A DNA stretch of 64,000 nt from JBQTIU01 sp052387815 (lineage in GTDB: Bacteria > Pseudomonadota > Alphaproteobacteria > CACIAM-22H2), in assembly GCA_052387815.1 (NCBI GenBank), contig JBQTIU010000015.1:62001-126000 (forward strand), read 5' to 3'. Below are positions 47,060 through 58,537 of the stretch, in pieces. Positions within the stretch are counted from its first letter, which is position 1. Each line of letters begins with the position of its first letter. The notes under the pieces are model-generated. The model made no database searches. It was not told the origin of the DNA and saw only the letters and a list, made by a program, of their open reading frames with translations. A program made the translations under genes and the position numbers.

Positions 47060-48610
47060 TCAATCGGGCGCGAGGCGGGGGCGGAACATGCCCTTGAGCT
47101 CGGCGCGGTCGGCGGCCCCGGTCCACACCGCCATGGCGGCGAACACCGCCAGCCCGAGGGCGACCAGGAGGGCGAGCGCCGAGGCGCGGGCGGCGAGGCC
47201 GGCGGCAAGCCAGGGGGCGAGCGGCACGAGGAAGACGGCGAGCGCCGCGCCCATGACCAGGCTCGAGAGCACCATGTAGGGCCAGCGGCCCCTCAAGCGG
47301 GGGTCGGGGGCGAAATGGCCGCGCCGGCGCAAGCCCGAGGCGAGCAGGGCGACGTTGAGCCAGGCCGCGGCGGCGGTGGCCAGCGCGATGCCGACATGGG
47401 CGAAGGGCCGCATGAGGGCAAGCGCGAGCGCGGTGTTGGCGATCACCGAGACGACCGCGATCTTGACCGGGGTGGAGGTGTCCTCGCGCGCGTAGTAGCC
47501 GGGGGTGAGCACCTTGACCAGCACGTAGGCCGGCAGACCCGCCGCATAGGCGGCGAGCGCGGCGCCGCTGGCGCGCGCCGCCGCCGGGGTGAAGGCGCCG
47601 CGCTCGAACAGCACCGCCATGATCGGCTCGGCGAGCACGATGAGCGCGACCGCGGCCGGCAGGCTGAGGAGGAGCGCCGCCTCGATACCGCGGTTCTGGG
47701 TGGCGAGCGCGCCGCCGTGGTCGCGCGCCCGCACCTGGCGGGAGAGCAGCGGCAGGATCGTCGTGCCGATGGCGATGCCGATCACCGCCAGGGGCAGCTC
47801 GTAGATGCGGTCGGCGTAGTAGAGATACGACACCGCCCCGCTCGGCAGCAGCGAGGCGATCACCACGTCGATCAACAGGTTCACTTGCACCACGCCGCTG
47901 CCGAGCGCGGCCGGCAGCATCAGGCGCAACAGCCGGCGGACCTCGGGCGACAGGCGCGGGCGCGCCAGCCGCAAGGGGATGCCGGCGCGCGCGGTCGCCC
48001 AGGCCAGCCACAGGAATTGGAGCGCCCCGGCCGCGGCGACGCCCCAGGCCAGCGCATGCCCGGGCGTGGGGGCCGCCCGCGCCCAGCCGAGCAGCGCGCC
48101 GATCAGGGAGAGATTGAGCAGGATCGGCGCGGCGGCAGCGGCCGCGAAGCGGTCGATCGAATTGAGCACGCCGGCATGGAGCGAAACGAGCGAGATGAAC
48201 AAGAGGTAGGGAAACGTCACCCGCGCGAGGTCGACCGCCAGCCGGAACTTCTCGGGCTCGTCGATGAATCCCGGCGCCATCGCCATCATCACGACCGGCA
48301 TGGCGATCTCGGCCGACACCACAACCGCCAGCAGCACCAACACGAGCGCGGCGAGCACGTCCTCGGCGAAGGCGCGCGCCGCCGCCCGCCCCTTGGCGGC
48401 CAGCGTGCCGGCGAACATCGGCACGAAGCCGGCGTTGAACGCCCCCTCGGCGAACAGGCGGCGGAAGAAGTTGGGGAGCTTGAACGCCACGAAGAAGGCG
48501 TCGGCCACCGGCGAGGCGCCGAGATAGGCCGCCACCAGCACGTCGCGCACGAAGCCGAGCGCGCGGCTGGCGAGCGTGTAGGAGGCGACCGTGGCCGTGG
48601 ACCGCAGCAT
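47060..48610 (-). CDS. murJ: Lipid II flippase MurJ
   Basis: A 516-residue MOP-family flippase with 14 probable membrane helices. RALGFVRDVLVAAYLGASPV at the start (with the essential Arg), ADAFFVAFKLPNFFRRLFAE with the lipid-binding Asp and Arg, and the YADRIYELPLAVIGIAIGT segment are diagnostic. It moves lipid II across the inner membrane for peptidoglycan. The upstream in-frame extension to 49213 runs through a repeat and an antitoxin gene and is not coding. Confidence 0.94.
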   Translation of the reverse strand: MLRSTATVASYTLASRALGFVRDVLVAAYLGASPVADAFFVAFKLPNFFRRLFAEGAFNAGFVPMFAGTLAAKGRAAARAFAEDVLAALVLVLLAVVVSAEIAMPVVMMAMAPGFIDEPEKFRLAVDLARVTFPYLLFISLVSLHAGVLNSIDRFAAAAAAPILLNLSLIGALLGWARAAPTPGHALAWGVAAAGALQFLWLAWATARAGIPLRLARPRLSPEVRRLLRLMLPAALGSGVVQVNLLIDVVIASLLPSGAVSYLYYADRIYELPLAVIGIAIGTTILPLLSRQVRARDHGGALATQNRGIEAALLLSLPAAVALIVLAEPIMAVLFERGAFTPAAARASGAALAAYAAGLPAYVLVKVLTPGYYAREDTSTPVKIAVVSVIANTALALALMRPFAHVGIALATAAAAWLNVALLASGLRRRGHFAPDPRLRGRWPYMVLSSLVMGAALAVFLVPLAPWLAAGLAARASALALLVALGLAVFAAMAVWTGAADRAELKGMFRPRLAPD

Positions 48611-48656
48611 GGCGCCTTGGTACTGGATTTCCCGGGCGAAATGAAGGCGGGCGGGT

Positions 48657-48682
48657 GTAACGGGCGAGGCATCCCCTCGCCC
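48657..48682. repeat. GC-rich palindromic repeat, copy D
   Basis: Begins GTAACGGGCGAGGC (48657-48670); arms GGGCGAGG (48662-48669) and CCTCGCCC (48675-48682) pair around a five-base loop. The same 14-base head occurs in the same orientation at 49274. It lies about 47 bases upstream of the murJ ATG, in its leader region. Confidence 0.75.
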
Positions 48683-48825
48683 CTTGGTATCTAGGTTTTC
48701 CACTGCCGTAGCTCCAGAAATCCGCGCCAAAGCGAGGCATGGAGACTCCGCAGGGGCTGGGCGAGCCATGCTTTCCCCGATATAGACTGCCGAAACGTAC
48801 ATTTCCGCGCATGGAGAACCGTGCC

Positions 48826-49122
48826 ATGGCCGCCGTCCCTGACCAACCCCTGTCGACCGCCCAAGCCCGCGATAACTTCGCGGAGGTTCTAAACCGCGCC
48901 GCCTACGCGAAGGGGCGGGTGGTCCTGACGCGGCGGGGCAAGCCCCTCGTGGCCGTGGTCCCGATCGAAGACGCCACCCTCCTCGAAGAGCTTGAAGACC
49001 GCCGGGACGCGGAGGAAATCCGCGCCCGCCTTGAAGCGTGGGAGCGCGAGGGGCGTCCGGACATCTCGCTCGAGGACGATGCGCGCGCCCACGGCATTGG
49101 GCTTCCGCGCGCCAGCAAGTGA
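48826..49122 (+). CDS. Phd/YefM-family antitoxin
   Basis: A 98-residue antitoxin. The DNA-binding N-terminus reads LSTAQARDNFAEVLNRAAYA and GRVVLTRRGKPLVAVVPIED, the Phd/YefM pattern. The acidic, probably flexible C-terminus (EAWEREGRPDISLEDDARAH) is where the toxin would bind. The ATG at 48826 has GGAG 9 bases upstream. The partner toxin gene overlaps its stop but is truncated, so this antitoxin appears to be an orphan. Confidence 0.85.
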   Translation: MAAVPDQPLSTAQARDNFAEVLNRAAYAKGRVVLTRRGKPLVAVVPIEDATLLEELEDRRDAEEIRARLEAWEREGRPDISLEDDARAHGIGLPRASK

Positions 49123-49277
49123 CCCATCGCGTCATCATCGAGCCGCGTGCCCAAAAGCAACTGGACGCTGTCGACCATCGAACCCGCGAACGGATTGCGA
49201 AATCGCTCGCCAAGCTCGCGGCGAGCGGTAAGTGTCCGGGTTCTTCCTTGCCTTTTGCGTATGCGGGAGGGCCGTAA
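49119..49277 (+). pseudogene. RelE/ParE-type toxin, truncated by a repeat
   Basis: A GTG overlapping the antitoxin stop (GTGA) opens a 52-codon frame starting MTHRVIIEPRAQKQLDAVDH, then RTRERIAKSLAKLAASGK, the first half of a RelE/ParE toxin (normally about 85-95 residues). After that it reads unrelated GSSLPFAYAGGP and stops. The conserved second half with the catalytic Arg and the L-x-YRL-x-GDYR pattern is missing. The stop codon TAA (49275-49277) is part of the repeat head GTAACGGGCGAGGC. It should be inactive. Confidence 0.75.
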
Positions 49278-49298
49278 CGGGCGAGGCGTTGCCTCGCC
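49274..49298. repeat. GC-rich palindromic repeat, copy E
   Basis: Begins GTAACGGGCGAGGC; arms GGCGAGGC (49280-49287) and GCCTCGCC (49291-49298) pair around GTT. It supplies the stop codon of the truncated toxin and shares its first 14 bases with the copy at 48657. A GGGTTGAAACCGGCGGGT segment follows, similar to words at 39547-39582. Confidence 0.78.
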
Positions 49299-49336
49299 GG
49301 GTTGAAACCGGCGGGTCAGGTCTCGTCCACGGCCGC

Positions 49337-52144
49337 TTACTCCGCGGCCGCGGTCTTGGCGCCGGCGCGCCGGCGGGCGCGGAGCGCGGGCGCGGCCACG
49401 GGGGCGGCATCAGGATCGGCGAGCGCGGCCAACAGCCGTTCGCGGATGCGCGCCAGCTTGTAGTCGTGGTCGATCTTGTGGCCGAACACGTCCTTGACAT
49501 AGAAGACGTCGACGACGCGTTCGCCGTAGGTCGCGATCTTGGCGGTGGTGATCGACAGACCGAGCTCGGTGAGTGCGCTGGTGATATCGTACAAGAGGCC
49601 CGGGCGGTCGCGGCCGTTGACCTCGATGAGGGTGTGCAAGGCCGAGGCCTGGTTGTCGATGAGCACGCGCGGCGGGACCGTGAACACGCGGGTGCGGGCC
49701 AGGAACGCCGGCCGCCGAGCGAGCGCCGCCTTGAGATCGAGGCGCCGCGACAGGCTCTGCTCGATGAGCGTCGCCAGGCGCGCCAAGCGCTCGGGCTTGT
49801 CGAACGCGGCCCCGGCTTCCCCAGTCCCGGTCGGGGCCCGTTGGATCGCGAACGTGTCGAGCGCCATGCCGTTGGCCATGGTGAAGATCTGGGCGGCGAG
49901 GATGTTGGCGCCGGCGAGCGCCATGGCGCCGGCGATCCGGCTGAACAAGCCGGGATGGTCGGCGGTGTAGACCGTGATCTCGGTGATGGCGCGCGCCCGG
50001 TCGATGCGCGAGGCGAGCGCGACCGGCGCCCCATCGGCTTCGGCTTGGCGGACGAGGCGCGCATGACGGGCCTGCGTTGACGGGTCGAGCGACAGCCAGT
50101 AGGCCGGGTAGCCGCGCGTGAAATGCTGGGCGAGATCGGCCGCGGACCAGTCGGCGAGCTCGGCCCTGAGCGCCGCCTTGGCCGCCTCGACGCGGAGCTT
50201 GGCGGCCTCCTCGGGCACGTTCCCCGACATCGCTTCCTCGGCTCGGGCGTAGAGCTCGCGCAGCAGGGCCGCCTTCCAGTTGTTGAACACATGCGGGCCG
50301 ACGGCGCGGATGTCGGCCACGGTCAGGCACAGCAGCAGCCGCAACCGCTCGGGCGACTGCACCAGGGCGGCGAAATCCCGGATCGTCTGCGGGTCGTGGA
50401 TGTCGCGCTTGAACGCCGCGTTCGACATCGCCAGGTGGTGGCGGACCAGCCACGCGACGGTCTCAGTCTCTTCCTCGCTCAAGCCCAGGCGCGGCCCGAG
50501 CTTGAGGGCGATCTCGGCGCCGATCAGGGAATGGTCGCCGCCGCGACCCTTGGCGACGTCGTGCAGGAGCACGGCCAGATAAAGCGCGCGGCGCGACTGG
50601 ATCTTGCCGATGATCTCCGAGGCCAGGGGATGGTCCTCGCGGAGCTCCCCCCGCTCGATGCGGCTCAAGATGCCGATCGCGAACACGGTGTGCTCGTCGA
50701 CGGTGTAGACATGGTACATGTCGTGCTGCATCTGCGCCACGACGCGGCCGAAATCGGGAATGAAGCGGCCGAACACGCCGGCTTCGTTCAGGCGCCGGAG
50801 CGCCGTCTCGGGGTCGCGCCGGTCGGTGAGGATGTCGATGAACAGCCGGTTGGCGTCGTGGTTGGCGCGCAGGCGCGCATCGACGAGCCGCAAGTTGCGG
50901 CGGATGAGGCGCAGCGCCTCGGGGTGGATGTCGCAATCGTGCTCCTGCGCGATGCGGAACACCTTGAGGAAGTTCACCGGATCGTCGGCGAAGGCCGACG
51001 GCTGGGCCGCCGTCAGGCGCCCGTTCTCGAGGGCGAAGCCGCCGATCAGCTTGGCCTTGCGCATGAGCTTGGAGAGCCCGCCGAACAGCGGCTTCTTTTC
51101 CGTCGCGATCTCGAGCGCGGCGCAGAAAATGCGAGTCAGGTCGCCGACATCCTTGGCGATCAGGAAGTAGTGTTTCATGAACCGTTCGACCCCGCGCGTC
51201 CCGCGGTGGTCGGTATAGCCGAGGCGCGCCGCGATCTCGCCCTGCACGTCGAAGGTCAGGCGGTCCTCGAGCCGGCCGGCGAGGTAGTGCAGGTGGCAGC
51301 GAACCCGCCACAGGAACTCCTGGGCCTTGGCGAAGGTGGCCGATTCCTCGGCGCTCAATACGCCTTTGGCCACCAGGTCGTCGATGCGCGCCATGCGGTG
51401 AACGTATTTGGCGATCCAGAACAGCGTGTGGAGATCGCGCAAGGCGCCCTTGCCCTCCTTGACGTTGGGCTCGAGCACGTAGCGCGAATCGCCCATGCGC
51501 TTGTGGCGCTCGTTGCGCTCGGCGAGCTTGGCGGCGACGTATTCGCCTTGCGTGCCCTTGACGATCTCGGCGAAGAACCGCTTGCGGAACCGCGCGTACA
51601 GTTGGTCGTCGCCCCACACATAGCGCGATTCGAGAACGGCGGTGCGGATCGTGAGGTCGGCGCCGGCGAGGTGGATGCTCTCGTCGAGCGAGCGAGTCGC
51701 GTGCCCGACCTTGAGGCCGAGGTCCCACAGCGTGTAGAGGACGGACTCGACCAGCTGCTCACCGCGCGCCGTCGTCTTGTAAGGGCGCAGGAACAAGAGA
51801 TCGATGTCGGAGGAGGGGCACAATTCGGCCCGGCCGTAGCCCCCCACTGCGGCGATCACGAGGCGCTCGGCGGCGGTCGGATTGGCGACCGGGTGGATGC
51901 GCCGGTCGGCCCAGTCGTGGATGACCCGGACCAGCTGATCGATGAGGAAGCTGGTCGCCCGCACGGCTTGGCCGCCGTCGGCCTCTCCGTCCTCGAAGCG
52001 CCGGCGGATCTCGGCCCGGCCGGCGGCCAGCGCCGCCTTGAGAAGCTCGGCCAGCCGCGCCTTTTCGCCGGGCCCGAGGCCATCGAGCGCGCCGGCCAGC
52101 GCGCGCCGGTCGATGATCAGTCGCTGGTTGTCGACGCCATCCAT
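49337..52144 (-). CDS. glnD: PII uridylyltransferase/uridylyl-removing enzyme GlnD
   Basis: A 935-residue nitrogen sensor that adds or removes UMP on PII according to glutamine. The nucleotidyltransferase motif is GGYGRAEL (101-108) with SDIDLLFL, the HD hydrolase motif is LLHDVAKGRGGDHS near residue 525, and two ACT domains lie near 720 and 825 (the second with NGRDRPGLLYDITSALTELG). The ATG at 52144 was chosen over a TTG 18 bases upstream. Divergent from a lipoprotein gene 91 bases away. Confidence 0.96.
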   Translation of the reverse strand: MDGVDNQRLIIDRRALAGALDGLGPGEKARLAELLKAALAAGRAEIRRRFEDGEADGGQAVRATSFLIDQLVRVIHDWADRRIHPVANPTAAERLVIAAVGGYGRAELCPSSDIDLLFLRPYKTTARGEQLVESVLYTLWDLGLKVGHATRSLDESIHLAGADLTIRTAVLESRYVWGDDQLYARFRKRFFAEIVKGTQGEYVAAKLAERNERHKRMGDSRYVLEPNVKEGKGALRDLHTLFWIAKYVHRMARIDDLVAKGVLSAEESATFAKAQEFLWRVRCHLHYLAGRLEDRLTFDVQGEIAARLGYTDHRGTRGVERFMKHYFLIAKDVGDLTRIFCAALEIATEKKPLFGGLSKLMRKAKLIGGFALENGRLTAAQPSAFADDPVNFLKVFRIAQEHDCDIHPEALRLIRRNLRLVDARLRANHDANRLFIDILTDRRDPETALRRLNEAGVFGRFIPDFGRVVAQMQHDMYHVYTVDEHTVFAIGILSRIERGELREDHPLASEIIGKIQSRRALYLAVLLHDVAKGRGGDHSLIGAEIALKLGPRLGLSEEETETVAWLVRHHLAMSNAAFKRDIHDPQTIRDFAALVQSPERLRLLLCLTVADIRAVGPHVFNNWKAALLRELYARAEEAMSGNVPEEAAKLRVEAAKAALRAELADWSAADLAQHFTRGYPAYWLSLDPSTQARHARLVRQAEADGAPVALASRIDRARAITEITVYTADHPGLFSRIAGAMALAGANILAAQIFTMANGMALDTFAIQRAPTGTGEAGAAFDKPERLARLATLIEQSLSRRLDLKAALARRPAFLARTRVFTVPPRVLIDNQASALHTLIEVNGRDRPGLLYDITSALTELGLSITTAKIATYGERVVDVFYVKDVFGHKIDHDYKLARIRERLLAALADPDAAPVAAPALRARRRAGAKTAAAE

Positions 52145-52235
52145 GACCTTGGCGATCCCCAAATCGTGCCGGGCGCACTATAATGCCGGTCGGGCGGCCG
52201 TGCGTCAGCGAATTTTTCCGGCCCGGGGATGCCCC

Positions 52236-52724
52236 ATGAGACCGCTTGCCTTGACGGCCGTTCTGCTGCTGGTGGGCGCCTGCCCCGCCGCCCCGCCGCC
52301 GCGCTCCCTCGCGCCCCGCCTGGCGCTCGCGCTCGCCGACGACGGAACGGCGATCGAGGTGGTAGCGGTCGACCGGCTGGGGCTGACCGCGGCGGAGCTG
52401 ATCGGCCCGGGCGGCCAGCGGTCCCGGGCCGGGCCGATCGAGCGCGAGCCGGTCCGCGCGCCTGCCCTGCCGACGCCGGCCGGGGTCGGCGTCGGCGTCG
52501 CCGGCGGCAGCCGCGGGATCGACGTCTCGGGCGTCATCATCGAGTTGCCGATCGGCGGGACCGCGTCTCCGCCTCCGACCCTGGTGCGCTCGCGCGCGCG
52601 CTTTTCCGTCCCCGACCTTGCCGCCTATCGCCGCGATTGGCGCTCGCTCGTCGTGCGCCTGACCTTCGGGCTAGCGCCGGGCGAGGTCAAGCGGGCCGAG
52701 CTCCCCGCCCCCCAGCCGGACTAG
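52236..52724 (+). CDS. Small lipoprotein of unknown function
   Basis: A 162-residue protein with a lipoprotein signal: MRPLALTAVLLLVGAC ends in the lipobox VGAC. The mature part is Pro/Ala/Arg-rich with GIDVSGVIIELPIGG and a closing basic segment. I do not recognise the family. It is divergent from glnD and convergent with mutS, with a hairpin after its stop. Confidence 0.7.
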   Translation: MRPLALTAVLLLVGACPAAPPPRSLAPRLALALADDGTAIEVVAVDRLGLTAAELIGPGGQRSRAGPIEREPVRAPALPTPAGVGVGVAGGSRGIDVSGVIIELPIGGTASPPPTLVRSRARFSVPDLAAYRRDWRSLVVRLTFGLAPGEVKRAELPAPQPD

Positions 52725-52726
52725 GG

Positions 52727-52751
52727 GCCGTCACACTTCGCTTGTGACGGC
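52727..52751. terminator. Hairpin between lipoprotein gene and mutS
   Basis: GCCGTCACA (52727-52735) and TGTGACGGC (52743-52751) pair perfectly over 9 bases with a 7-base loop. It lies between two convergent genes (stops at 52724 and 52761) and could end both, but has no T-run on either side. A further GGTCACACC follows. Confidence 0.6.
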
Positions 52752-52760
52752 GGTCACACC

Positions 52761-55451
52761 CTAGGTCGCCTTTCCCCCGTCCGGCGGCCGCATGAGGGCG
52801 CGCAATCGATAGAGTTGCTCGAGCGCCTCTTTGGGCGTGAGGTGGTCGGGATTGACGGACCTAAGCGCCGCCTCGACTGCCGAGGGCGCTGTCGGCGCGC
52901 CGCCCCTGGGCCGCGCGGCGGTGAACAGCGGCAGGTCGTCGGCGAGCCGGGCCAGCGCGTCGGCCTCGCTGCCGTTCTCGAGGCTCGCCAGCACTTGCTC
53001 GGCCCGCGCGATCACCGGCGCCGGCAGGCCGGCGAGCTTGGCCACATGGATGCCATAGGAACGGTCGGCGACGCCGGGGGCGACCTCGTGCAGGAACACG
53101 ACGTCGCCCTGCCATTCCTTGACCCGCATGGTCCGGCAGGCGAGCCCGGCGAGCCGGTCGGCAAGCGCGGTCAACTCGTGGTAATGGGTGGCGAACAGCG
53201 CGCGGCAACGGTTGACCGCGGCGAGATGCTCGACGCTCGCCCAGGCGATCGACAAGCCGTCGAAGGTCGCCGTGCCGCGGCCGATCTCGTCGAGGATGAC
53301 CAGCGAGCGCGCTCCCGCCTGGTTGAGGATCGCCGCCGTCTCGACCATCTCGACCATGAAGGTCGAGCGGCCGCGCGCCAGGTCATCGGCGGCGCCGACG
53401 CGGCTGAACAGCCGGTCGACCGCCCCGATATGGGCGCTGGCCGCCGGCACGAACGAGCCCATCTGCGCGAGGATGGCGATCAGCGCGTTCTGGCGCAGGA
53501 AGGTCGACTTGCCGGCCATGTTGGGGCCGGTCAACAGCCACACGCGCTGGCCCTGGCCGAGCTCGCAATCGTTGGCCACGAACGCGCCGCTTCCCTCATC
53601 GGCCAACGCCGCCTCGACCATCGGGTGCCGCCCGCCCTTGACCTCGAAGGCGAGGCTGTCGTCGACGTGCGCTCGGCAATAGCGCCGCTCGAGGGCGAGA
53701 TCGGCGAGGCCGGCGGCAACGTCGAGCGCGGCGATCGCCGCCGCCGCAGCGGCGATCTCGCCGGCGCGCGCCTCCACTTCCCCGACCAGGTCGGCGAACA
53801 GGCTCGCCTCGAGCGCCAGCGCCTGGTCGGCGGCGGATTCGATCCGCCCGGCGAGATCGTTCAGCTCGGCGGTGGTGAAGCGCGCCGCGCCCGTCATGGT
53901 CTGGCGATGGATGAAGGCCGGCCCGCCCGCGGCTGGGGCCGAGGCCAGCTTGTCGGCCTGGGCGGCCGTCACCTCGATGAAATAGCCGATCACGTTGTTG
54001 TGGCGGATCTTGAGCGAGGGGACCTTGGCCACGGCGGCGTAGCGCGACTGCAGGGCGGCAATCAGCCGCCGGCTCTCGTCGCGCAACTGGCGCACCTCGT
54101 CGAGCGCCGCCGAATAGCCGCGGGCGATGAAGCCGCCGTCGCGGGCGTGGAGCGGCAATTCGGGACCAAGCGCGCGCGCCAGCCGGTCGACCAGGACCGC
54201 GTGCTCGCCGAGCCCGCGCCCGGCCTCGGCGATGCCGGCCGGCGGGAGGTCGGGCAGCCCGGCCGGGTCGCCGGCGAGCCCCAGGCTGGCGCGGATCGCC
54301 GGCACCTGGGCGAGCGCGTCACGCAAGGCGGCGAGGTCGCGCGGGCCGCCGCGCCCGAGTGCCAGCCTCGAGAGCGCGCGCTCGATGTCGGGGAGGCCCT
54401 TGAGGGCGTGGCGCAACGCCTCCCGCGTCCGCCCGTTGGCGACCAGGAACTCCACCTCGTCGAGGCGGCGGCCGATGGCCTTGGGCTCGGTCAGGGGCGC
54501 GGCGAGCCGGGCGGCGAGCGCCCTCGCGCCGGCCGCGGTTGACGTGCGGTCGATGACGGCGATGAGCGAGCCCCACCGCCCGCCGGCCAGGCTCTCCGTA
54601 AGCTCGAGGTTGCGCCGGGTCGCCGGGTCGATGTCGAGGAACCCGCCCGCCGCCACTCGGACCGGCGGCGCCAGGCGCGGCAGCCGGCCTTTCTGGGTGA
54701 GCTCGACGTAGTCGATGAGCGCGCCCCCCGCCGCCAGCTCCGCGCGCTCGAAGGCGCCGAAGCCATCCAGCGCCTTGACCGCATAGAGCGCTTCGAGCCG
54801 CCGGCGCCCGTTGTCGCTGTCGAAGCGCGCACCCGGCAAGGGCGAAAGCGCGGCCCGCCAGGGGGCCAGCGCCGCGGCGAGCTCGGCCCGCCCCACCAGC
54901 CGCTCCGAGACCAGCACTTCGCCGGGCGCCACCCGGGCGAGCGCCGCCGCCAAGCCCGTCGAGTCGACCTCCTGCATCGAGAACTCGCCGGTCGACATGT
55001 CGAGCCAGGCGAGCCCCAGCGCGCCGCCCGCTTCGGCGAGCGCGGCCAGGTAGTTGTGCGAGCGCGCGTCCAAGAGCGTTTCCTCGGTGAGCGTACCGGG
55101 AGTTACGATCCGCACCACGTCGCGCCGCACCACCGCCTTGGCGCCGCGGCGTTTGGCGACGTCCGGGTCCTCGAGCTGCTCGCACACCGCGACCCTGAAC
55201 CCGAGCTGGATCAGCTTGGCGAGGTAACTTTCGGCGGCGTGCGCCGGCACCCCGCACATCGGCACATCCGCTTCCCCGTGCCGGCCGCGCCTGGTGAGCG
55301 TGAGGTCGAGCGCACGTGCCGCCGCCAGCGCATCGTCGAAAAACAATTCGTAGAAATCGCCGAGGCGATAGAACAAAAGGCACCCGGGATGGGCGCGCTT
55401 GATCTCGAGATACTGCGCCATCATCGGGCTGGCGTCGGCGGGGTCGGTCAT
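52761..55451 (-). CDS. mutS: DNA mismatch repair protein MutS
   Basis: An 896-residue MutS that recognises mismatches. The mismatch-wedging Phe-x-Glu is F33-Y34-E35 in [10 protein letters not shown]. The ATPase has Walker [10 protein letters not shown] (about residue 640), Walker [12 protein letters not shown] and the ATHYHEL segment. Length is usual. The upstream region (55470-55518) carries a heptanucleotide repeat that may affect its expression. No good ribosome binding site precedes the ATG. Confidence 0.97.
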   Translation of the reverse strand: MTDPADASPMMAQYLEIKRAHPGCLLFYRLGDFYELFFDDALAAARALDLTLTRRGRHGEADVPMCGVPAHAAESYLAKLIQLGFRVAVCEQLEDPDVAKRRGAKAVVRRDVVRIVTPGTLTEETLLDARSHNYLAALAEAGGALGLAWLDMSTGEFSMQEVDSTGLAAALARVAPGEVLVSERLVGRAELAAALAPWRAALSPLPGARFDSDNGRRRLEALYAVKALDGFGAFERAELAAGGALIDYVELTQKGRLPRLAPPVRVAAGGFLDIDPATRRNLELTESLAGGRWGSLIAVIDRTSTAAGARALAARLAAPLTEPKAIGRRLDEVEFLVANGRTREALRHALKGLPDIERALSRLALGRGGPRDLAALRDALAQVPAIRASLGLAGDPAGLPDLPPAGIAEAGRGLGEHAVLVDRLARALGPELPLHARDGGFIARGYSAALDEVRQLRDESRRLIAALQSRYAAVAKVPSLKIRHNNVIGYFIEVTAAQADKLASAPAAGGPAFIHRQTMTGAARFTTAELNDLAGRIESAADQALALEASLFADLVGEVEARAGEIAAAAAAIAALDVAAGLADLALERRYCRAHVDDSLAFEVKGGRHPMVEAALADEGSGAFVANDCELGQGQRVWLLTGPNMAGKSTFLRQNALIAILAQMGSFVPAASAHIGAVDRLFSRVGAADDLARGRSTFMVEMVETAAILNQAGARSLVILDEIGRGTATFDGLSIAWASVEHLAAVNRCRALFATHYHELTALADRLAGLACRTMRVKEWQGDVVFLHEVAPGVADRSYGIHVAKLAGLPAPVIARAEQVLASLENGSEADALARLADDLPLFTAARPRGGAPTAPSAVEAALRSVNPDHLTPKEALEQLYRLRALMRPPDGGKAT

Positions 55452-55469
55452 GGGCGGGGGGCGGATGGT

Positions 55470-55518
55470 TTGGACCTTGGACCTTACACCTTATACCCAG
55501 CACCTTACACCCAGCGCC
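55470..55518 (-). repeat. Heptanucleotide repeat upstream of mutS
   Basis: Seven consecutive 7-base units: TTGGACC, TTGGACC, TTACACC, TTATACC, CAGCACC, TTACACC, CAGCGCC (plus strand). On the mutS strand they read mostly GGTNNAA. The array ends 19 bases before the mutS ATG, so it covers its leader and perhaps its promoter; TATAAG, a possible -10 element, is inside one unit. Such degenerate heptads resemble the short tandem repeats of cyanobacteria. Confidence 0.8.
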
Positions 55519-55606
55519 TCGCAGCCCCCCTTCTCAGCCCGGCCGGCAACGCCTAACATGACGGGTCAATAACGGGACAAGGCTTCAAAAGGGGAGAGCG
55601 ACGGAC

Positions 55607-57883
<2,277 letters not shown>

Positions 57884-57950
57884 GGCCGAGCCCCCAACCA
57901 CGCGCCTCCCGGCGCCACCGGGACATCATCGCAAGAGGAGTTCTGGATCC

Positions 57951-58400
57951 ATGACGACGACACGAGTTCTCCGGCCCTGGGCTCTGGCCCTCGCCACCGC
58001 CGCGTCCTTGGTCTTGGCGGCGTCCGTCCAGGCGCAAGAGCCCAAGATCACGGTCATGAACCTGGATGAAATCCTGCAACAGAACCCATTGCAGACCGGC
58101 GGGCCGACCGCCAGGGTGAGCGGATCCACCAAGGCCGGGAACAGCGAGATGCAGATCCTGACGATGAGCAAGATCAGGCTGCATCACCACGAGCAGGAGG
58201 ATCACATCGTCTATGTGCTCCGGGGAACCGCGACGGCGCGGCTGGGCGATCAGACCCGCGAGGTCAAGCCGGGCGACATGCTCAACATCCCCCGCTTCGC
58301 CAGGCACGGCTTCGAGAAGAAGGGCGACCAAGATATCGTGTTGCTGGTCGTGGCGACCGCCGGCTGGAAGCCGCTCGAGGACACCAAGTTCCACGACTGA
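57951..58400 (+). CDS. Exported cupin-domain protein
   Basis: A 149-residue small cupin. A signal peptide (RPWALALATAASLVLAASVQ, cleavage after AQA) is followed by a single beta-barrel. Cupin motif 1 is in IRLHHHEQEDHIVYVLRGTA, with three His and a Glu, and motif 2 in PGDMLNIPRFARHGFE. The His cluster should bind a metal. AAGAGGAG precedes the ATG at the right distance. Function unknown; located in the periplasm. It follows maeB by 67 bases. Confidence 0.85.
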   Translation: MTTTRVLRPWALALATAASLVLAASVQAQEPKITVMNLDEILQQNPLQTGGPTARVSGSTKAGNSEMQILTMSKIRLHHHEQEDHIVYVLRGTATARLGDQTREVKPGDMLNIPRFARHGFEKKGDQDIVLLVVATAGWKPLEDTKFHD

Positions 58401-58537
58401 AGCGGCACCCCACGGCTGCCCCCGCCCCGGCGGGGCCTGCATTTTTTGGCGAGGGGCACAGCGAGCCCCGACGTCAATTGATGTCGCCGCTCGGGTTCCC
58501 TTGACGGCGCCGGCCGGACGGTTCTCTTTAGACGCTC

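Noticed and set aside
46055..48694. An 879-codon plus-strand open frame opposite trpS and murJ
   Set aside because: Low-complexity His/Glu/Arg/Gly-rich translation, antisense to two conserved genes; a GC-rich shadow.
48611..49213. N-terminal extension of murJ to 49213
   Set aside because: It would run through a palindromic repeat and the antitoxin gene on the other strand; the conserved MurJ start is at 48610.
55519..55606. A promoter with clear hexamers before maeB
   Set aside because: No convincing -35/-10 pair could be seen in the GC-rich gap.
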